DNA of 18,924 bases from an uncultured Lysobacterales bacterium (GTDB taxonomy: Bacteria > Pseudomonadota > Gammaproteobacteria > Xanthomonadales > SZUA-36), in contig CALKKN010000164.1 in the NCBI GenBank assembly GCA_937995275.1, positions 1 to 18,924 on the forward strand, read 5' to 3'. A program made the translations under genes and the position numbers. Of this stretch, positions 1 through 9,596 are shown piece after piece (the stretch's first letter is position 1; each line of letters starts with the position of its first letter). The notes below the pieces were generated by a model. That model was given only the letters and a program-made list of their open reading frames with translations. It ran no database searches and was not told the DNA's origin.

Positions 1-17
1 CGGTCGGCTGAGGGCGA

Positions 18-23
18 ATTATA
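18..23 (-). promoter_or_regulatory. Perfect -10 hexamer for divergent transcription off the left edge
   Basis: Read on the minus strand this is TATAAT, in an A/T-rich patch within GC-rich sequence. No good -35 lies 16-18 bases upstream, so the call rests on the -10 alone. In related genomes a polyprenyl diphosphate synthase gene (ispB) is often divergent from rplU. That gene would lie outside the window, so its identity is inference only. Confidence 0.35.
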
Positions 24-69
24 CGTCGCGACGGGGTCGGGAAGGCACCGGGTCAAAGTGTCTCAGCAC

Positions 70-98
70 TTGCCCGTCTCAAGGCGGGATCGTATCAT
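70..98 (+). promoter_or_regulatory. Probable sigma-70 promoter of rplU-rpmA
   Basis: TTGCCC (70-75) and TATCAT (93-98) are separated by exactly 17 bases. Transcription would start near 105, giving a leader of about 40 bases before the rplU ATG at 143. Both boxes match consensus in at least four of six positions. Confidence 0.5.
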
Positions 99-142
99 TC
101 CCGCTTTGCCCGGGCCCATTTGAAGGGCTGTGGAGACGAGCA

Positions 143-454
143 ATGTATGCGGTGATCATGACCGGAGGCAAGCAGTACCGCGTCCGGGAAGGGGACAAGA
201 TCAAGATCGAGCGCCTCGTGGCCGAGGAAGGTGCGAGTGTGGACTTCGATCGGGTGCTGATGGTCGGCGAGGGTGAGGACGTCAAGATCGGCACGCCTTT
301 CCTCGAAGGCGGCAAGGTCACGGCCACCGTGGTGGACCATGGACGCCGTGACAAGATCAAGGTCATCAAGTTCAAGCGGCGCAAGAACTACCGCAAGCAG
401 ATGGGCCACCGCCAGTATTTTACGCAGATCGAGATCACCGGCATCGATGCCTGA
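143..454 (+). CDS. rplU: 50S ribosomal protein L21
   Basis: L21 is a structural protein of the large ribosomal subunit that binds 23S rRNA. The 103-residue product is the usual bacterial length. It opens with [14 protein letters not shown], the hallmark N-terminus of L21, and carries the basic C-terminal stretch [16 protein letters not shown], which contacts RNA. A GGAG (132-135) lies seven bases before the ATG. rpmA follows 26 bases downstream, the near-universal rplU-rpmA pair, so both are probably co-transcribed from the promoter at 70-98. Nothing is unusual about the gene. Confidence 0.98.
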   Translation: MYAVIMTGGKQYRVREGDKIKIERLVAEEGASVDFDRVLMVGEGEDVKIGTPFLEGGKVTATVVDHGRRDKIKVIKFKRRKNYRKQMGHRQYFTQIEITGIDA

Positions 455-480
455 TCGCGGCAACGCAGGAGACTGAACTC

Positions 481-738
481 ATGGCACACAAAAAAGCAGG
501 CGGCAGCACGCGCAACGGCCGCGATTCGAACCCGAAGTACCTGGGCGTCAAGCGTTATGGCGGTGAATCCGTTCTGGCCGGCAACATCATCGTGCGCCAG
601 CGCGGCACGCGCTTCCATCCCGGCGAAAACGTAGGGGTCGGCCGCGATCACACGCTGTTCGCCCTTGCCGACGGCAGGGTGAAGTTCGAGACGCGCGGCC
701 TGCCGAAGCGCAAGTATGTCAGCATCGAAACCTCCTGA
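481..738 (+). CDS. rpmA: 50S ribosomal protein L27
   Basis: L27 is a large-subunit protein whose N-terminal tail reaches toward the peptidyl transferase centre. The 85-residue product has the diagnostic start [19 protein letters not shown] and the conserved [22 protein letters not shown] segment. It begins directly at MAHKK, without the N-terminal extension that is cleaved off in Firmicutes. AGGAG (467-471) is a good ribosome binding site nine bases before the ATG. The gene is second in the rplU-rpmA operon and is followed at once by an intrinsic terminator. Confidence 0.98.
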   Translation: MAHKKAGGSTRNGRDSNPKYLGVKRYGGESVLAGNIIVRQRGTRFHPGENVGVGRDHTLFALADGRVKFETRGLPKRKYVSIETS

Positions 739-757
739 CGGACCGGCAGGTTCGTCC

Positions 758-786
758 CAAAACCCCGCTGCGGCGGGGTTTTTTTG
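758..786 (+). terminator. Intrinsic terminator after rpmA
   Basis: AACCCCGC (761-768) pairs perfectly with GCGGGGTT (773-780) around a 4-base loop. The A residues before the stem and a run of T through 785 complete a classic rho-independent terminator. It should end most rplU-rpmA transcripts before obgE. Confidence 0.9.
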
Positions 787-793
787 TGCCTGC

Positions 794-902
794 TGTGGGA
801 GCGGCTTTAGCCGCGAATGGGGTTTGGTCGTACGGCCGGTGCCCGATAGCGGCCGGTTCGGAGTGATCAAACCCCATTTCGCGGCTAAAGCCGCTCCTAC
901 AA
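794..902. repeat. REPIN-like pair of inverted REP elements
   Basis: The left arm (794-826) and right arm (868-902) are inverted copies of about 33 bases that differ by one substitution and one single-base indel. Each arm contains the internal palindrome AGCGGCTTTAGCCGC, of the type found in Pseudomonas and Xanthomonadales REP sequences. A spacer of about 40 bases with two GGCCGG blocks separates them. The whole can fold into a long cruciform or RNA hairpin. It sits wholly between the rpmA terminator and the obgE start. Confidence 0.8.
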
Positions 903-925
903 TGCGTTCGCCACCCACCTCGTAA

Positions 926-2023
<1,098 letters not shown>

Positions 2024-2053
2024 GCAGACTGACCGGCCGTATTGCACCGGCCA

Positions 2054-2082
2054 CAAAAAAGCCCCGGCTTCTGCGGGGCTTT
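2054..2082 (-). terminator. Terminator of rpsT, shared with convergent obgE
   Basis: AAAGCCCCG (2058-2066) pairs with CGGGGCTTT (2074-2082). Read on the minus strand the stem is followed by a run of T (complement of 2054-2060), so it best terminates rpsT. The plus-strand T run is only three bases, so termination of obgE in the other direction is probably weaker. Confidence 0.8.
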
Positions 2083-2154
2083 GACACGTCTGTACGCCAG
2101 ACTGTTACCGGGTTTCCGGGCGCTTTCGCGGATCTCCGGTCGCCCGGAGTACGG

Positions 2155-2415
2155 TTACATGGCGCGGACGTGGGTGTTCAGGCGCGATTTGTGGCGGGCG
2201 GCCGTGTTTTTCGCCATCAGGCCCTTGCTCACCGACCGGTCGATCGCCGGCACGGCGGCCTTGTAGGCGGACTCGGCGGCAGACTTGTCGCCCTTCTCGA
2301 TGGCCCGCAGCACGTTCTTGATGGCAGTCCGTACGTGCGACCGCTGGCTGGCATTGCGGCGGCGGTTCTTTTCCGCCTGACGCGCCCGTTTGCGAGCTGA
2401 TAAACTGTTGGCCAA
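2155..2415 (-). CDS. rpsT: 30S ribosomal protein S20
   Basis: S20 is a small-subunit protein that binds the 5' and 3' minor domains of 16S rRNA. The 86-residue product begins [21 protein letters not shown] and is rich in Lys, Arg and Ala, as S20 helices are. Translation starts at TTG (2413-2415). GGAGAA, complement of 2421-2426, sits five bases upstream. UUG initiation is a known property of E. coli rpsT, where it is tied to autoregulation, so the rare start is probably functional here too. The gene is monocistronic, convergent with obgE and divergent from murJ. Confidence 0.97.
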   Translation of the reverse strand: MANSLSARKRARQAEKNRRRNASQRSHVRTAIKNVLRAIEKGDKSAAESAYKAAVPAIDRSVSKGLMAKNTAARHKSRLNTHVRAM

Positions 2416-2451
2416 GATCGTTCTCCAAAAAATCCAAAAATCAAGCCGGCT

Positions 2452-2480
2452 ATTGTCCTATTTTTCCCCGTTAGCGTCAA
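2452..2480 (-). promoter_or_regulatory. Sigma-70 promoter of rpsT
   Basis: On the minus strand TTGACG (complement of 2475-2480) and GACAAT (complement of 2452-2457) are spaced by 17 bases. The start of transcription would be near 2445, leaving a leader of about 30 bases before the TTG start. Confidence 0.6.
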
Positions 2481-2513
2481 ACGGATTCATGGAATGGCGT
2501 TGAGGGAAAAACA

Positions 2514-2555
2514 ATGAGTAACCGGGCCGGCGCGCGACGGAGACAAGGGCATTGA
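2514..2555 (+). CDS. Possible 13-codon leader ORF overlapping the murJ start
   Basis: ATG at 2514 opens the reading frame MSNRAGARRRQGH and ends in TGA at 2553-2555. GAGGG (2502-2506) lies seven bases before the ATG, a better ribosome binding site than most in this window. The stop overlaps the murJ TTG start as TTGA, the usual geometry for translational coupling. The peptide is very basic (five Arg and one His in 13). No homology can be judged at this length, and the ORF may simply be chance. Confidence 0.35.
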   Translation: MSNRAGARRRQGH

Positions 2556-4111
2556 AGTTGCTGAAATCCACGGTCAAGGTCGGTGCCGCCACAGTCCTGT
2601 CGCGCATTCTGGGCTTCATCCGGGACATCGTCTTCGCCCGCTACTTCGGCGCCAGCGGCGCGACCGACGCCTTCTTCCTGGCATTCAAGATCCCCAATTT
2701 CATGCGGCGGCTGTTCGCCGAAGGCTCCTTTTCACTGGCTTTCGTGCCGGTGTTGTCCGAGGCCCGTGCCAGCGGCGATCGGCGGGCGCTGAAGGATCTC
2801 GTCGACCACGTCGCCGGCACCCTGGCCGGAATCCTGCTGGTCCTGACCGCCGTCGGCGTGTTCGCCGCCCCCGCGGTGATTGCCATCTTCGCCCCGGGCT
2901 GGGCCATCGAGGGCCGCGACGAGTTCTGGCTGTCGGCCTCGATGCTGCGGATCACGTTTCCCTATATCCTGCTGATCTCGCTGACGGCCCTGGCGGGCGG
3001 CATCCTGAACACGTTCGACCGGTTCCTGATTCCCGCCCTGACGCCAGTGTTGCTGAACCTGTCGCTGATCGCCGCCGCCGTGCTCTTGTCGGGCCGGATG
3101 GAGGTTCCGGTCCGGGCCCTGGCCTGGGGTGTTTTACTGGCTGGGATCGTGCAGTTGGCCATCCAGGTGCCGGCCCTGATGCGACTGGGCCTGATGCCGC
3201 GGCCGCGCTGGGGCTGGCGGCACTCCGGCGTGCGCAGGATTCTGAAGCTGATGATCCCGACCCTGATCGGCAGTTCGGTGGCCCAGGTCAACCTGCTGCT
3301 CGACACCGTCATCGCCACCTTCCTGGTCGCCGGCAGCGTTTCGTGGCTGTACTACTCCGACCGGCTGCTCGAATTTCCGCTCGGGGTGTTCGGCGTCGCG
3401 CTGTCGACGGTGATCCTGCCCAACCTCTCGCGCAAGTTTGCGAGCCAGAATCCGCACGGCTTCTCGGCGACCCTGGACTGGGCCTTGCGGCTGGCCGTGA
3501 TCATCACGCTGCCGGCCGCGCTGGGCCTCGCCGTGCTGGCCTCGCCGATCCTCGTGACCCTGTTCCAGTACGGGGCCTTCCGGATGAGCGACGTCGACAT
3601 GTCGGCCCTCAGCCTGTCGGCGTACGCGGCAGGCCTGCCGGCCTTCATAGCGGTCAAGGTGCTGGCGCCGGGCTTCTATGCGCGGCAGGACACCAAAACG
3701 CCCGTGAAGATCGCCATCACTGCGATGGTGTCGAACATGGTCCTCAACCTGGCGTTCGTGGCCTCCCTGCTGGCGATCGGGTTCCGCGGCCCGCACACCG
3801 GGCTGGCGTTGGCCAGTTCCGTCGCAGCGTACATCAATGCCGGTCTGCTGTACCGCATGCTGCGGCGGCAGGGTGTTTACCAGCCGGAAAGCGGCTGGGC
3901 GCGTGTCCTGCCGGCGGTGGCCCTCGGCGGCGCGGCGATGGTCGCGGTGCTGCTCTGGCTGATCGGTGAGCCGGCGCAGTGGGCAGAGGCGGGCGCCCTC
4001 TCCCGCGCCCTGCGCCTGGCGTGGCTGATCGCCCTGGGCGCGGCGGTATACGCGGTCGCCACGCTGGCCGGCGGACTCCGGCTCCGGCACCTCGAAAAAG
4101 GCAGTTCCTGA
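2552..4111 (+). CDS. murJ: Lipid II flippase MurJ
   Basis: MurJ moves the peptidoglycan precursor lipid II across the inner membrane. The 519-residue product is full length and consists of about 14 hydrophobic helices, as in the MOP transporter superfamily. The N-terminal block matches the family closely. Arg18, Arg24 and Arg52, required in the central cavity of the E. coli protein, are all present, with Asp39, and SDRLLEFPLG around 269-278 carries the equivalent of E. coli Arg270. Translation starts at TTG, with GGAG (2539-2542) nine bases upstream; the ATG at 2514 is in another frame. The gene leads a run of housekeeping genes and is divergent from rpsT. Confidence 0.96.
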   Translation: MKLLKSTVKVGAATVLSRILGFIRDIVFARYFGASGATDAFFLAFKIPNFMRRLFAEGSFSLAFVPVLSEARASGDRRALKDLVDHVAGTLAGILLVLTAVGVFAAPAVIAIFAPGWAIEGRDEFWLSASMLRITFPYILLISLTALAGGILNTFDRFLIPALTPVLLNLSLIAAAVLLSGRMEVPVRALAWGVLLAGIVQLAIQVPALMRLGLMPRPRWGWRHSGVRRILKLMIPTLIGSSVAQVNLLLDTVIATFLVAGSVSWLYYSDRLLEFPLGVFGVALSTVILPNLSRKFASQNPHGFSATLDWALRLAVIITLPAALGLAVLASPILVTLFQYGAFRMSDVDMSALSLSAYAAGLPAFIAVKVLAPGFYARQDTKTPVKIAITAMVSNMVLNLAFVASLLAIGFRGPHTGLALASSVAAYINAGLLYRMLRRQGVYQPESGWARVLPAVALGGAAMVAVLLWLIGEPAQWAEAGALSRALRLAWLIALGAAVYAVATLAGGLRLRHLEKGSS

Positions 4112-4124
4112 AGGACCTCCGCTT

Positions 4125-4141
4125 CGCCGGGAGCCCCGGCG
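4125..4141 (+). other. GC-rich hairpin after murJ
   Basis: CGCCGGG (4125-4131) and CCCGGCG (4135-4141) form a 7-bp stem with a 3-base loop. There is no T run after it, so it is not a standard terminator. It lies between the murJ stop and the ribF promoter and may slow or attenuate read-through. Confidence 0.4.
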
Positions 4142-4175
4142 GCGTAGGATTTACGGGGATCGACAGCGCGAGGAC

Positions 4176-4184
4176 TGGTATAAT
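4176..4184 (+). promoter_or_regulatory. Extended -10 promoter upstream of ribF
   Basis: TGGTATAAT contains a perfect TATAAT (4179-4184) preceded by the TGn motif that compensates for a poor -35. No good -35 is seen at 16-18 bases. It lies 24 bases before the annotated ribF ATG, so ribF-ileS-lspA-ispH can be transcribed independently of murJ. Confidence 0.6.
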
Positions 4185-4207
4185 TCCCCGTTTTTTGCGG
4201 CAGCTGG

Positions 4208-5176
4208 ATGAGCGGCATGCAGTTGATCAGGAACAGGCCGGGCGCGGTCGCGGAGGGGTTCGCCAGGAACCACGCTTCGCAGGGATCGGTCGTTACCGTC
4301 GGCAACTTCGACGGACTGCATCGCGGCCACCTTGCGCTGCTGGGCCGATGCCGGGAGCTTGCCGACGAAAACCTGGCCGAGGCCGTGATGACTTTCGAGC
4401 CGCTGCCCGAGGCTTTTTTCCGGCCCGAGCAGGCGCCGCCGCGGCTCTCCACGGTCTACCAGAAGCTGCAGTTGTTGCGGTCGCTGGGCGTGGATATCGT
4501 CTGGCTGACCCGGTTCGACCGCGAGTTCGCCAGCCTGACGGCGCGGGAATTCGTCGAGGTGGCCCTGGCCGGGACCCTGCGGGCGCGCCACGTGGTCGTC
4601 GGCGAGGACTTCCGTTTCGGGCGCGGCCGGCAGGGCGACGTCGCCATGCTCAGGCAACTGGGCGCGGAATTCGGTTTCGAGGTCGACATCGTCCCGGCGG
4701 TATTCGACAACGGCGACCGCATTTCGAGCAGCCGGATTCGGCAGGACCTGGCCGACGGTGCCTTCGACGCGGCCGCCGGGTTGCTGGGCCGGCCGTTCCG
4801 GATGGAGGGGCACGTCGTTCGCGGTGCGAGGTTGGGCGGCAAGCTGGGTTACCCGACGGCGAACCTGCGGATCCGGGCGCAGCCCAGCCCGCTCGGCGGC
4901 GTGCTGGCGGTCTTTGCGCGGATCGGGAACGGGGCCTGGCGGCCGGCTGTCGCCAACCTCGGGCGGCGTCCGGCGGTGGGCGGCAGGGAGCCGCTGCTGG
5001 AAGTGCATTTTTTCGATTTTGACGAGGACATCTACGGACAGCGCCTGGAGGTCCAATTTGTGGCAAAGTTACGCGATGAAGCCAACTTCGAGTCGCTCGA
5101 GGCGCTGGTGGGACAAATGCGGCGGGACGAGCAGGCGGCACGCGACTGCCTGGTCCGCGCCAGCCGGCGGGCCTGA
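4208..5176 (+). CDS. ribF: Bifunctional riboflavin kinase / FAD synthetase
   Basis: RibF phosphorylates riboflavin to FMN and then adenylates FMN to FAD. The 322-residue product has the two expected domains. The N-terminal adenylyltransferase carries GNFDGLHRGH (32-41), the nucleotidyltransferase HxGH-type motif, and ISSSRIR (172-178). The C-terminal kinase carries KLGYPTANL (212-220) with the PTAN signature. Two starts are possible: ATG 4208, or ATG 4217, which gives the family-typical MQLIR beginning; neither has a strong ribosome binding site. It is followed after 39 bases by ileS, a conserved proteobacterial pairing. Confidence 0.96.
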   Translation: MSGMQLIRNRPGAVAEGFARNHASQGSVVTVGNFDGLHRGHLALLGRCRELADENLAEAVMTFEPLPEAFFRPEQAPPRLSTVYQKLQLLRSLGVDIVWLTRFDREFASLTAREFVEVALAGTLRARHVVVGEDFRFGRGRQGDVAMLRQLGAEFGFEVDIVPAVFDNGDRISSSRIRQDLADGAFDAAAGLLGRPFRMEGHVVRGARLGGKLGYPTANLRIRAQPSPLGGVLAVFARIGNGAWRPAVANLGRRPAVGGREPLLEVHFFDFDEDIYGQRLEVQFVAKLRDEANFESLEALVGQMRRDEQAARDCLVRASRRA

Positions 5177-5215
5177 ACGCCGGACCCGGGGACGCTGAGC
5201 AGGAACAGACAGGCA

Positions 5216-8053
5216 ATGGACTACAAGGACACCATCAACCTGCCGAGAACGGCCTTCAAGATGAAGGCCAACCTGGCCAACCGCGAACCGGGCATGGTCG
5301 AAGCCTGGGAGCAGGCGGGCCTGTATGACCGCATCCAGGAAGAAACCCGCGAGCGGCCCCTGTGGATACTGCACGACGGCCCGCCGTACGCGAACGGCGA
5401 TATCCACATGGGTCACGCCGTCAACAAGATCCTGAAGGACATGGTGGTGAAGTCGCGCCTGATGGCGGGTTTCCGCTCGCCGTATGTTCCGGGCTGGGAC
5501 TGCCACGGCCTGCCGATCGAACTGCAGGTAGAGAAGAAGGTGGGCAAGGTCGGTCAGAAAGTGGATGCCGCCACCTTTCGTAAACTCTGCCGCGAGTTCG
5601 CTGAACGCCAGATCGACCTGCAGCGCAAGGGCTTCCGCCGGATGGGTGTGATCGGCGACTGGGACAATCCGTACACCACCAAGGCTTTTCTGTACGAGGC
5701 CGACATGATCCGCGCGCTGTCCCGGATCATCGAAGGCGGCCACCTGTTGCAAGGCGCCAAGCCGGTGAACTGGTGTTTCGACTGCGGCTCGGCGCTGGCC
5801 GAGGCCGAGATCGAGTACCAGGACAAGACCTCGCCGGCAATCGACGTGCTGTTCGAAGCCGTGGATCGCGAATCCCTGTTCGCTGCCTTCGGAGCAGCGG
5901 TGCCAGACGGGGTTGCGGCCGGCATCCCGATCTGGACCACGACGCCCTGGACCCTGCCGGCCAACGAGGCGGTAACGCTGCATGCCGGGCTGGAATACGT
6001 GCTGGTGGCCGGGCAGGCCGGCGGGCGGCAGCTGGCCGTGGTGGTGGCCAGGGACCTGCTCGGCCCGGTGGTGGAGCGCATCGGCCTCGAGGGCGCCAGG
6101 GAACTCGGCAGCGCCCCGGGCGCCGCGCTGGAGCACCTCGACCTGCGCCACCCGTTTTACGATCGCCAGGTGCCGGTGATCCTCGGTGATCACGTGACCG
6201 TCGAGGCGGGGACCGGCGCCGTGCACACCGCGCCCGGCCACGGCGAGGAGGACTTCGCGGTCGGCCAGCAATACGGTTTGCCGGTCAACAACCCGGTCGG
6301 GGCCGACGGCCGCTTTCTGGAGAACGTCGAGCTGTTTGCCGGCGAGATGGTCTGGCCCGCCAACGACCACGTGCTGGAGGTCCTGCGCGAGCACGGCACG
6401 CTGTTGCACGACGAACCGTTCGAACACAGCTACCCGCACTGTTGGCGGCACAAATCGCCGACCGCGTTCCGGGTGACCCCGCAGTGGTTCATCTCGATGG
6501 AGCAGGGCGGCCTCAGAGGCCAGGCCCTGGAGGCGATCAAGTCGGTGCGCTGGGTGCCCGGGTGGGGCGAGGAGCGCATCGCCGGCATGGTCGAAAACCG
6601 GCCCGACTGGTGCATTTCCCGCCAGCGCACCTGGGGCGTGCCGATTACGCTGTTTGTCGAACGCCAGAGCGGGGCCTTGCATCCGGACAGCCAGCAGTTG
6701 ATGCGCAAGGCCGCCGGGCTGGTGGAGGAGTACGGCGTCGACTGCTGGTATGCCGACGATGTGTTCGACAAGCTCGGCGTGGACGAACAGCATTACGAAC
6801 GGGTGACCGACATCCTCGACGTGTGGTTCGATTCGGGTGTGTCGCATCGCTGCGTGCTGGACGAGCGCGCCGAGCTCGAGCGGCCGGCGCAGATGTACCT
6901 GGAAGGCTCGGACCAGCATCGCGGCTGGTTCCAGTCGTCGCTGCTGACGTCGGTGGCCATGCACGGCACGGCGCCCTACCGGGAGGTGCTGACGCACGGG
7001 TTCGTGGTGGACGCCGAAGGCCGCAAGATGTCCAAGTCGCTCGGCAACGTGATCTCCCCAATCAAGATCATGAACACGCTGGGCGCGGACGTAATGCGCC
7101 TGTGGGTGGCGGCCGCTGACTACCGCGGCGAGATGACCGTGTCCGACGAAATCCTGAAGCGGGTATCGGATACCTACCGCCGCATCCGCAACACGGCGCG
7201 CTTCCTGCTGGGCAACCTGGACGGGTTCAACCCCGATCGGACGCTGTCCCCTGAAGACATGCTGCCGCTGGACCGTTGGGCCGTCCGGGCGGCGATGAAA
7301 TGCCAGGGCCAGATCGAAGCGGCCTACGACAAATACCAGTTCCTGCAGGTGTACCGGCTCGCACGAGATTTCTGTGCCGGCGCCATGGGGGCCTTTTACC
7401 TGGACATCATCAAGGACCGCCTGTATACGACGCCCAGGGACAGCCAGGCCCGGCTGTCCGCGCAGACGGCGTTGTACCACATCCTCGAGGCGCTGGTTCG
7501 CTGGATCGCGCCGGTGCTGAGCTTCACCGCGGAAGAAATCTGGAAACTCGTACCGGGCGAGCGTGACGAAAGCGTGTTCATGGCGACCTCGTACGACGGA
7601 TTTTCCGGCTTCGAAGACGCGCACCACGATGAAAAGTTCTGGGAACTGGCCGTGAACCTGTCCAACAGCACCAAGGAAGCTATCGAGCCCAAGCGGGCGG
7701 ACAAGGCCATCGGCGGTTCGTTGGACGCGGTGGTTCACGTCCTGCCGAAAGCGCAGCCCGGCGACGGCGAGTTCGATGCCGTGCGCAGTATGCTGGATGA
7801 ATTCGGTGACGAGCTGCGCTTCCTGCTGATCGTTTCCGGCGTGGAAATCCACGGCCCGGGGCAGGGTGAGCCGCCGGCGGACCGCTACGAAACCGGGCGC
7901 TGGACCATCTGGGTCACCAAGAGCGGCGACGAGAAGTGCATCCGCTGTTGGCACAAGCGCCCGGACGTGGGCGAAAACCCGGAGCATCCCGAGATCTGCG
8001 CTCGCTGCGTGGAAAACGTGACCGGCCCGGGCGAGACCCGGCGGATTGCCTGA
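5216..8053 (+). CDS. ileS: Isoleucyl-tRNA synthetase
   Basis: IleS charges tRNA-Ile with isoleucine and edits misactivated valine. The 945 residues match the length of the E. coli enzyme. The class I ATP-binding motif appears as HMGH (64-67) within [12 protein letters not shown], and KMSKS is at 604-608. Between them lies the editing (CP1) domain with [15 protein letters not shown]. The C-terminus has the zinc-binding cysteine pairs C908/C911 and C928/C931 (CIRCWH and CARC). The ATG at 5216 has an AGGA 11 bases upstream. It sits between ribF and lspA, 15 bases before the latter. Long open frames on the opposite strand are composition artefacts. Confidence 0.98.
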   Translation: MDYKDTINLPRTAFKMKANLANREPGMVEAWEQAGLYDRIQEETRERPLWILHDGPPYANGDIHMGHAVNKILKDMVVKSRLMAGFRSPYVPGWDCHGLPIELQVEKKVGKVGQKVDAATFRKLCREFAERQIDLQRKGFRRMGVIGDWDNPYTTKAFLYEADMIRALSRIIEGGHLLQGAKPVNWCFDCGSALAEAEIEYQDKTSPAIDVLFEAVDRESLFAAFGAAVPDGVAAGIPIWTTTPWTLPANEAVTLHAGLEYVLVAGQAGGRQLAVVVARDLLGPVVERIGLEGARELGSAPGAALEHLDLRHPFYDRQVPVILGDHVTVEAGTGAVHTAPGHGEEDFAVGQQYGLPVNNPVGADGRFLENVELFAGEMVWPANDHVLEVLREHGTLLHDEPFEHSYPHCWRHKSPTAFRVTPQWFISMEQGGLRGQALEAIKSVRWVPGWGEERIAGMVENRPDWCISRQRTWGVPITLFVERQSGALHPDSQQLMRKAAGLVEEYGVDCWYADDVFDKLGVDEQHYERVTDILDVWFDSGVSHRCVLDERAELERPAQMYLEGSDQHRGWFQSSLLTSVAMHGTAPYREVLTHGFVVDAEGRKMSKSLGNVISPIKIMNTLGADVMRLWVAAADYRGEMTVSDEILKRVSDTYRRIRNTARFLLGNLDGFNPDRTLSPEDMLPLDRWAVRAAMKCQGQIEAAYDKYQFLQVYRLARDFCAGAMGAFYLDIIKDRLYTTPRDSQARLSAQTALYHILEALVRWIAPVLSFTAEEIWKLVPGERDESVFMATSYDGFSGFEDAHHDEKFWELAVNLSNSTKEAIEPKRADKAIGGSLDAVVHVLPKAQPGDGEFDAVRSMLDEFGDELRFLLIVSGVEIHGPGQGEPPADRYETGRWTIWVTKSGDEKCIRCWHKRPDVGENPEHPEICARCVENVTGPGETRRIA

Positions 8054-8068
8054 CCGGGAGCCGTTGCC

Positions 8069-8593
8069 ATGACCCACGATACGGATAAGGCGACCCACGG
8101 CGGCTTCCCGCCCTGGCCATGGGCCTGGCTGGGCGTGACGGCGCTGGTCATCGCTCTGGACTGGTTCACCAAGCAGTGGGTCAGCGAAGCCCTGGAACTG
8201 TACCGGCCGGTGGAGGTGTTTTCCTGGCTGAACATCACGCTGGCGCACAACTACGGCGCGGCGTTCAGCTTCCTCAGCGATGCCGGCGGCTGGCAGCGCT
8301 GGTTTTTCATCGTGCTGGCCACGGTGGTCAGCCTGCTGCTGCTGGTGTGGCTGTTGCGCCTGCCGCGGCAGGAATGGCGCACCGGTCTCGGTTTGGCGCT
8401 GGTGCTGGGCGGCGCGATCGGTAACCTCATCGACCGGGTGAACCTGGGTTACGTGGTGGACTTCGTCGATGTGCACTTCGGCGGCTGGCACTACCCCGCG
8501 TTCAACGTGGCCGATTCGGCCATCACCTGCGGCGTGATCCTGCTGTTGCTGGACGCGCTGCTGTTCAGCCGCGGCAAGGCGGCAAAGGCCTGA
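8069..8593 (+). CDS. lspA: Lipoprotein signal peptidase (signal peptidase II)
   Basis: LspA is the inner-membrane aspartic protease that removes signal peptides from diacylglyceryl-modified prolipoproteins. The 174-residue product has four hydrophobic helices. It carries NYGAAFSF (61-68), GNLIDR (118-123), VVDF with catalytic Asp131, and FNVADSAI with catalytic Asp149. The 18-residue spacing between the aspartates equals that in E. coli. GGGAG lies about eight bases before the ATG. The stop overlaps the ispH start. In E. coli and Pseudomonas fkpB sits between these genes; here it is absent. Confidence 0.97.
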   Translation: MTHDTDKATHGGFPPWPWAWLGVTALVIALDWFTKQWVSEALELYRPVEVFSWLNITLAHNYGAAFSFLSDAGGWQRWFFIVLATVVSLLLLVWLLRLPRQEWRTGLGLALVLGGAIGNLIDRVNLGYVVDFVDVHFGGWHYPAFNVADSAITCGVILLLLDALLFSRGKAAKA

Positions 8594-9552
8594 TGGATAT
8601 TCTGCTCGCCAATCCGCGCGGATTCTGCGCCGGTGTGGACCGGGCCATCGAGATCGTCCAGCGGGCGCTGGACCTGTTCGGCGCGCCCATCTACGTGCGC
8701 CACGAAGTCGTCCACAACCGCTTCGTCGTGGACAGCCTGACCCGGGCCGGGGCCGTCTTCGTCGACGAACTGGACCAGGTCCCCAACGACGCGACCGTAA
8801 TTTTCTCCGCGCACGGGGTGTCCAAGGCCGTGCGCCAGGCCGGCGGCGAACGCGGCCTGCGCGTGTTCGATGCGACCTGTCCGCTGGTGACCAAGGTGCA
8901 CATGGAAGTGGCCCGGCACTGCCGCGCCGGCCGTGACGTCGTCCTGATCGGCCATGCCGGGCACCCCGAGGTCGAGGGCACGCTCGGCCAGTGGGTCAAC
9001 CATTCGCCGCGGGGCAACAACATCTACCTGGTGGAAAACCCGGCGGATGTCGGTTCCCTCGAGGTCACCTATCCTGACAATGTCGCCTTCGTGACCCAGA
9101 CGACCCTGTCGGTGGACGATACCCAGGCCGTCATCGACGCGCTGCGGAAAAAATTCCCGGCCATCGAGGGGCCGAAACACGACGATATCTGCTACGCGAC
9201 CCAGAACCGCCAGGACGCGGTCAAGGAACTGGCCGGGCGTGTCGACCTGGTGCTGGTGGTGGGCTCGGTGAACAGTTCCAATTCGAACCGGTTGCGCGAA
9301 CTGGCCGAGAAGCGGGGCGTGCCCGCGCACCTCGTGGACGGCGCGGACGATGTGCGCGAGGAGTGGCTTCGGGGCTTGCGGGCTATCGGCGTCACCGCCG
9401 GGGCATCGGCGCCGGAGAGCCTGGTTCAGGGTGTCATCCAGCGGCTGCAGGAGTTAGGCGGCGCGTCGGCCGAGGAAATTTCCGGAATCCCGGAGACGAT
9501 CGAGTTCGCGCTACCCAGGGAGCTGCGCGTCTCGCTCAGGAACAGTTCCTGA
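8593..9552 (+). CDS. ispH: 4-hydroxy-3-methylbut-2-enyl diphosphate reductase
   Basis: IspH is the [4Fe-4S] enzyme that performs the last step of the MEP pathway, making IPP and DMAPP. The 319-residue product starts [19 protein letters not shown], with the first cluster ligand Cys12. The others are Cys96 in [10 protein letters not shown] and Cys200 in [24 protein letters not shown], part of the substrate site, is also present. Its ATG shares one base with the lspA TGA (TGATG), so translation is probably coupled. It is the last gene of the ribF-ileS-lspA-ispH run; no terminator follows. Confidence 0.97.
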   Translation: MDILLANPRGFCAGVDRAIEIVQRALDLFGAPIYVRHEVVHNRFVVDSLTRAGAVFVDELDQVPNDATVIFSAHGVSKAVRQAGGERGLRVFDATCPLVTKVHMEVARHCRAGRDVVLIGHAGHPEVEGTLGQWVNHSPRGNNIYLVENPADVGSLEVTYPDNVAFVTQTTLSVDDTQAVIDALRKKFPAIEGPKHDDICYATQNRQDAVKELAGRVDLVLVVGSVNSSNSNRLRELAEKRGVPAHLVDGADDVREEWLRGLRAIGVTAGASAPESLVQGVIQRLQELGGASAEEISGIPETIEFALPRELRVSLRNSS

Positions 9553-9581
9553 TCTGCCTCAAATCCCGCGAAACGTTCGGG

Positions 9582-9590
9582 TGCTAATCT
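9582..9590 (+). promoter_or_regulatory. Extended -10 immediately before the GST gene
   Basis: TGCTAATCT gives a TGn-extended -10 (TAATCT, 9585-9590) that ends six bases before the ATG at 9597. By usual spacing the ATG itself would be the transcription start, giving a leaderless mRNA. No Shine-Dalgarno sequence or good -35 is seen. Confidence 0.4.
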
Positions 9591-9596
9591 GGCCGT

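Noticed and set aside
5069..8491. Open frame of 1140 codons on the minus strand opposite ileS and lspA
   Set aside because: It is antisense to ileS and lspA, whose motifs are complete. Its His-, Gln- and Arg-rich translation is typical of a shadow frame in GC-rich DNA.
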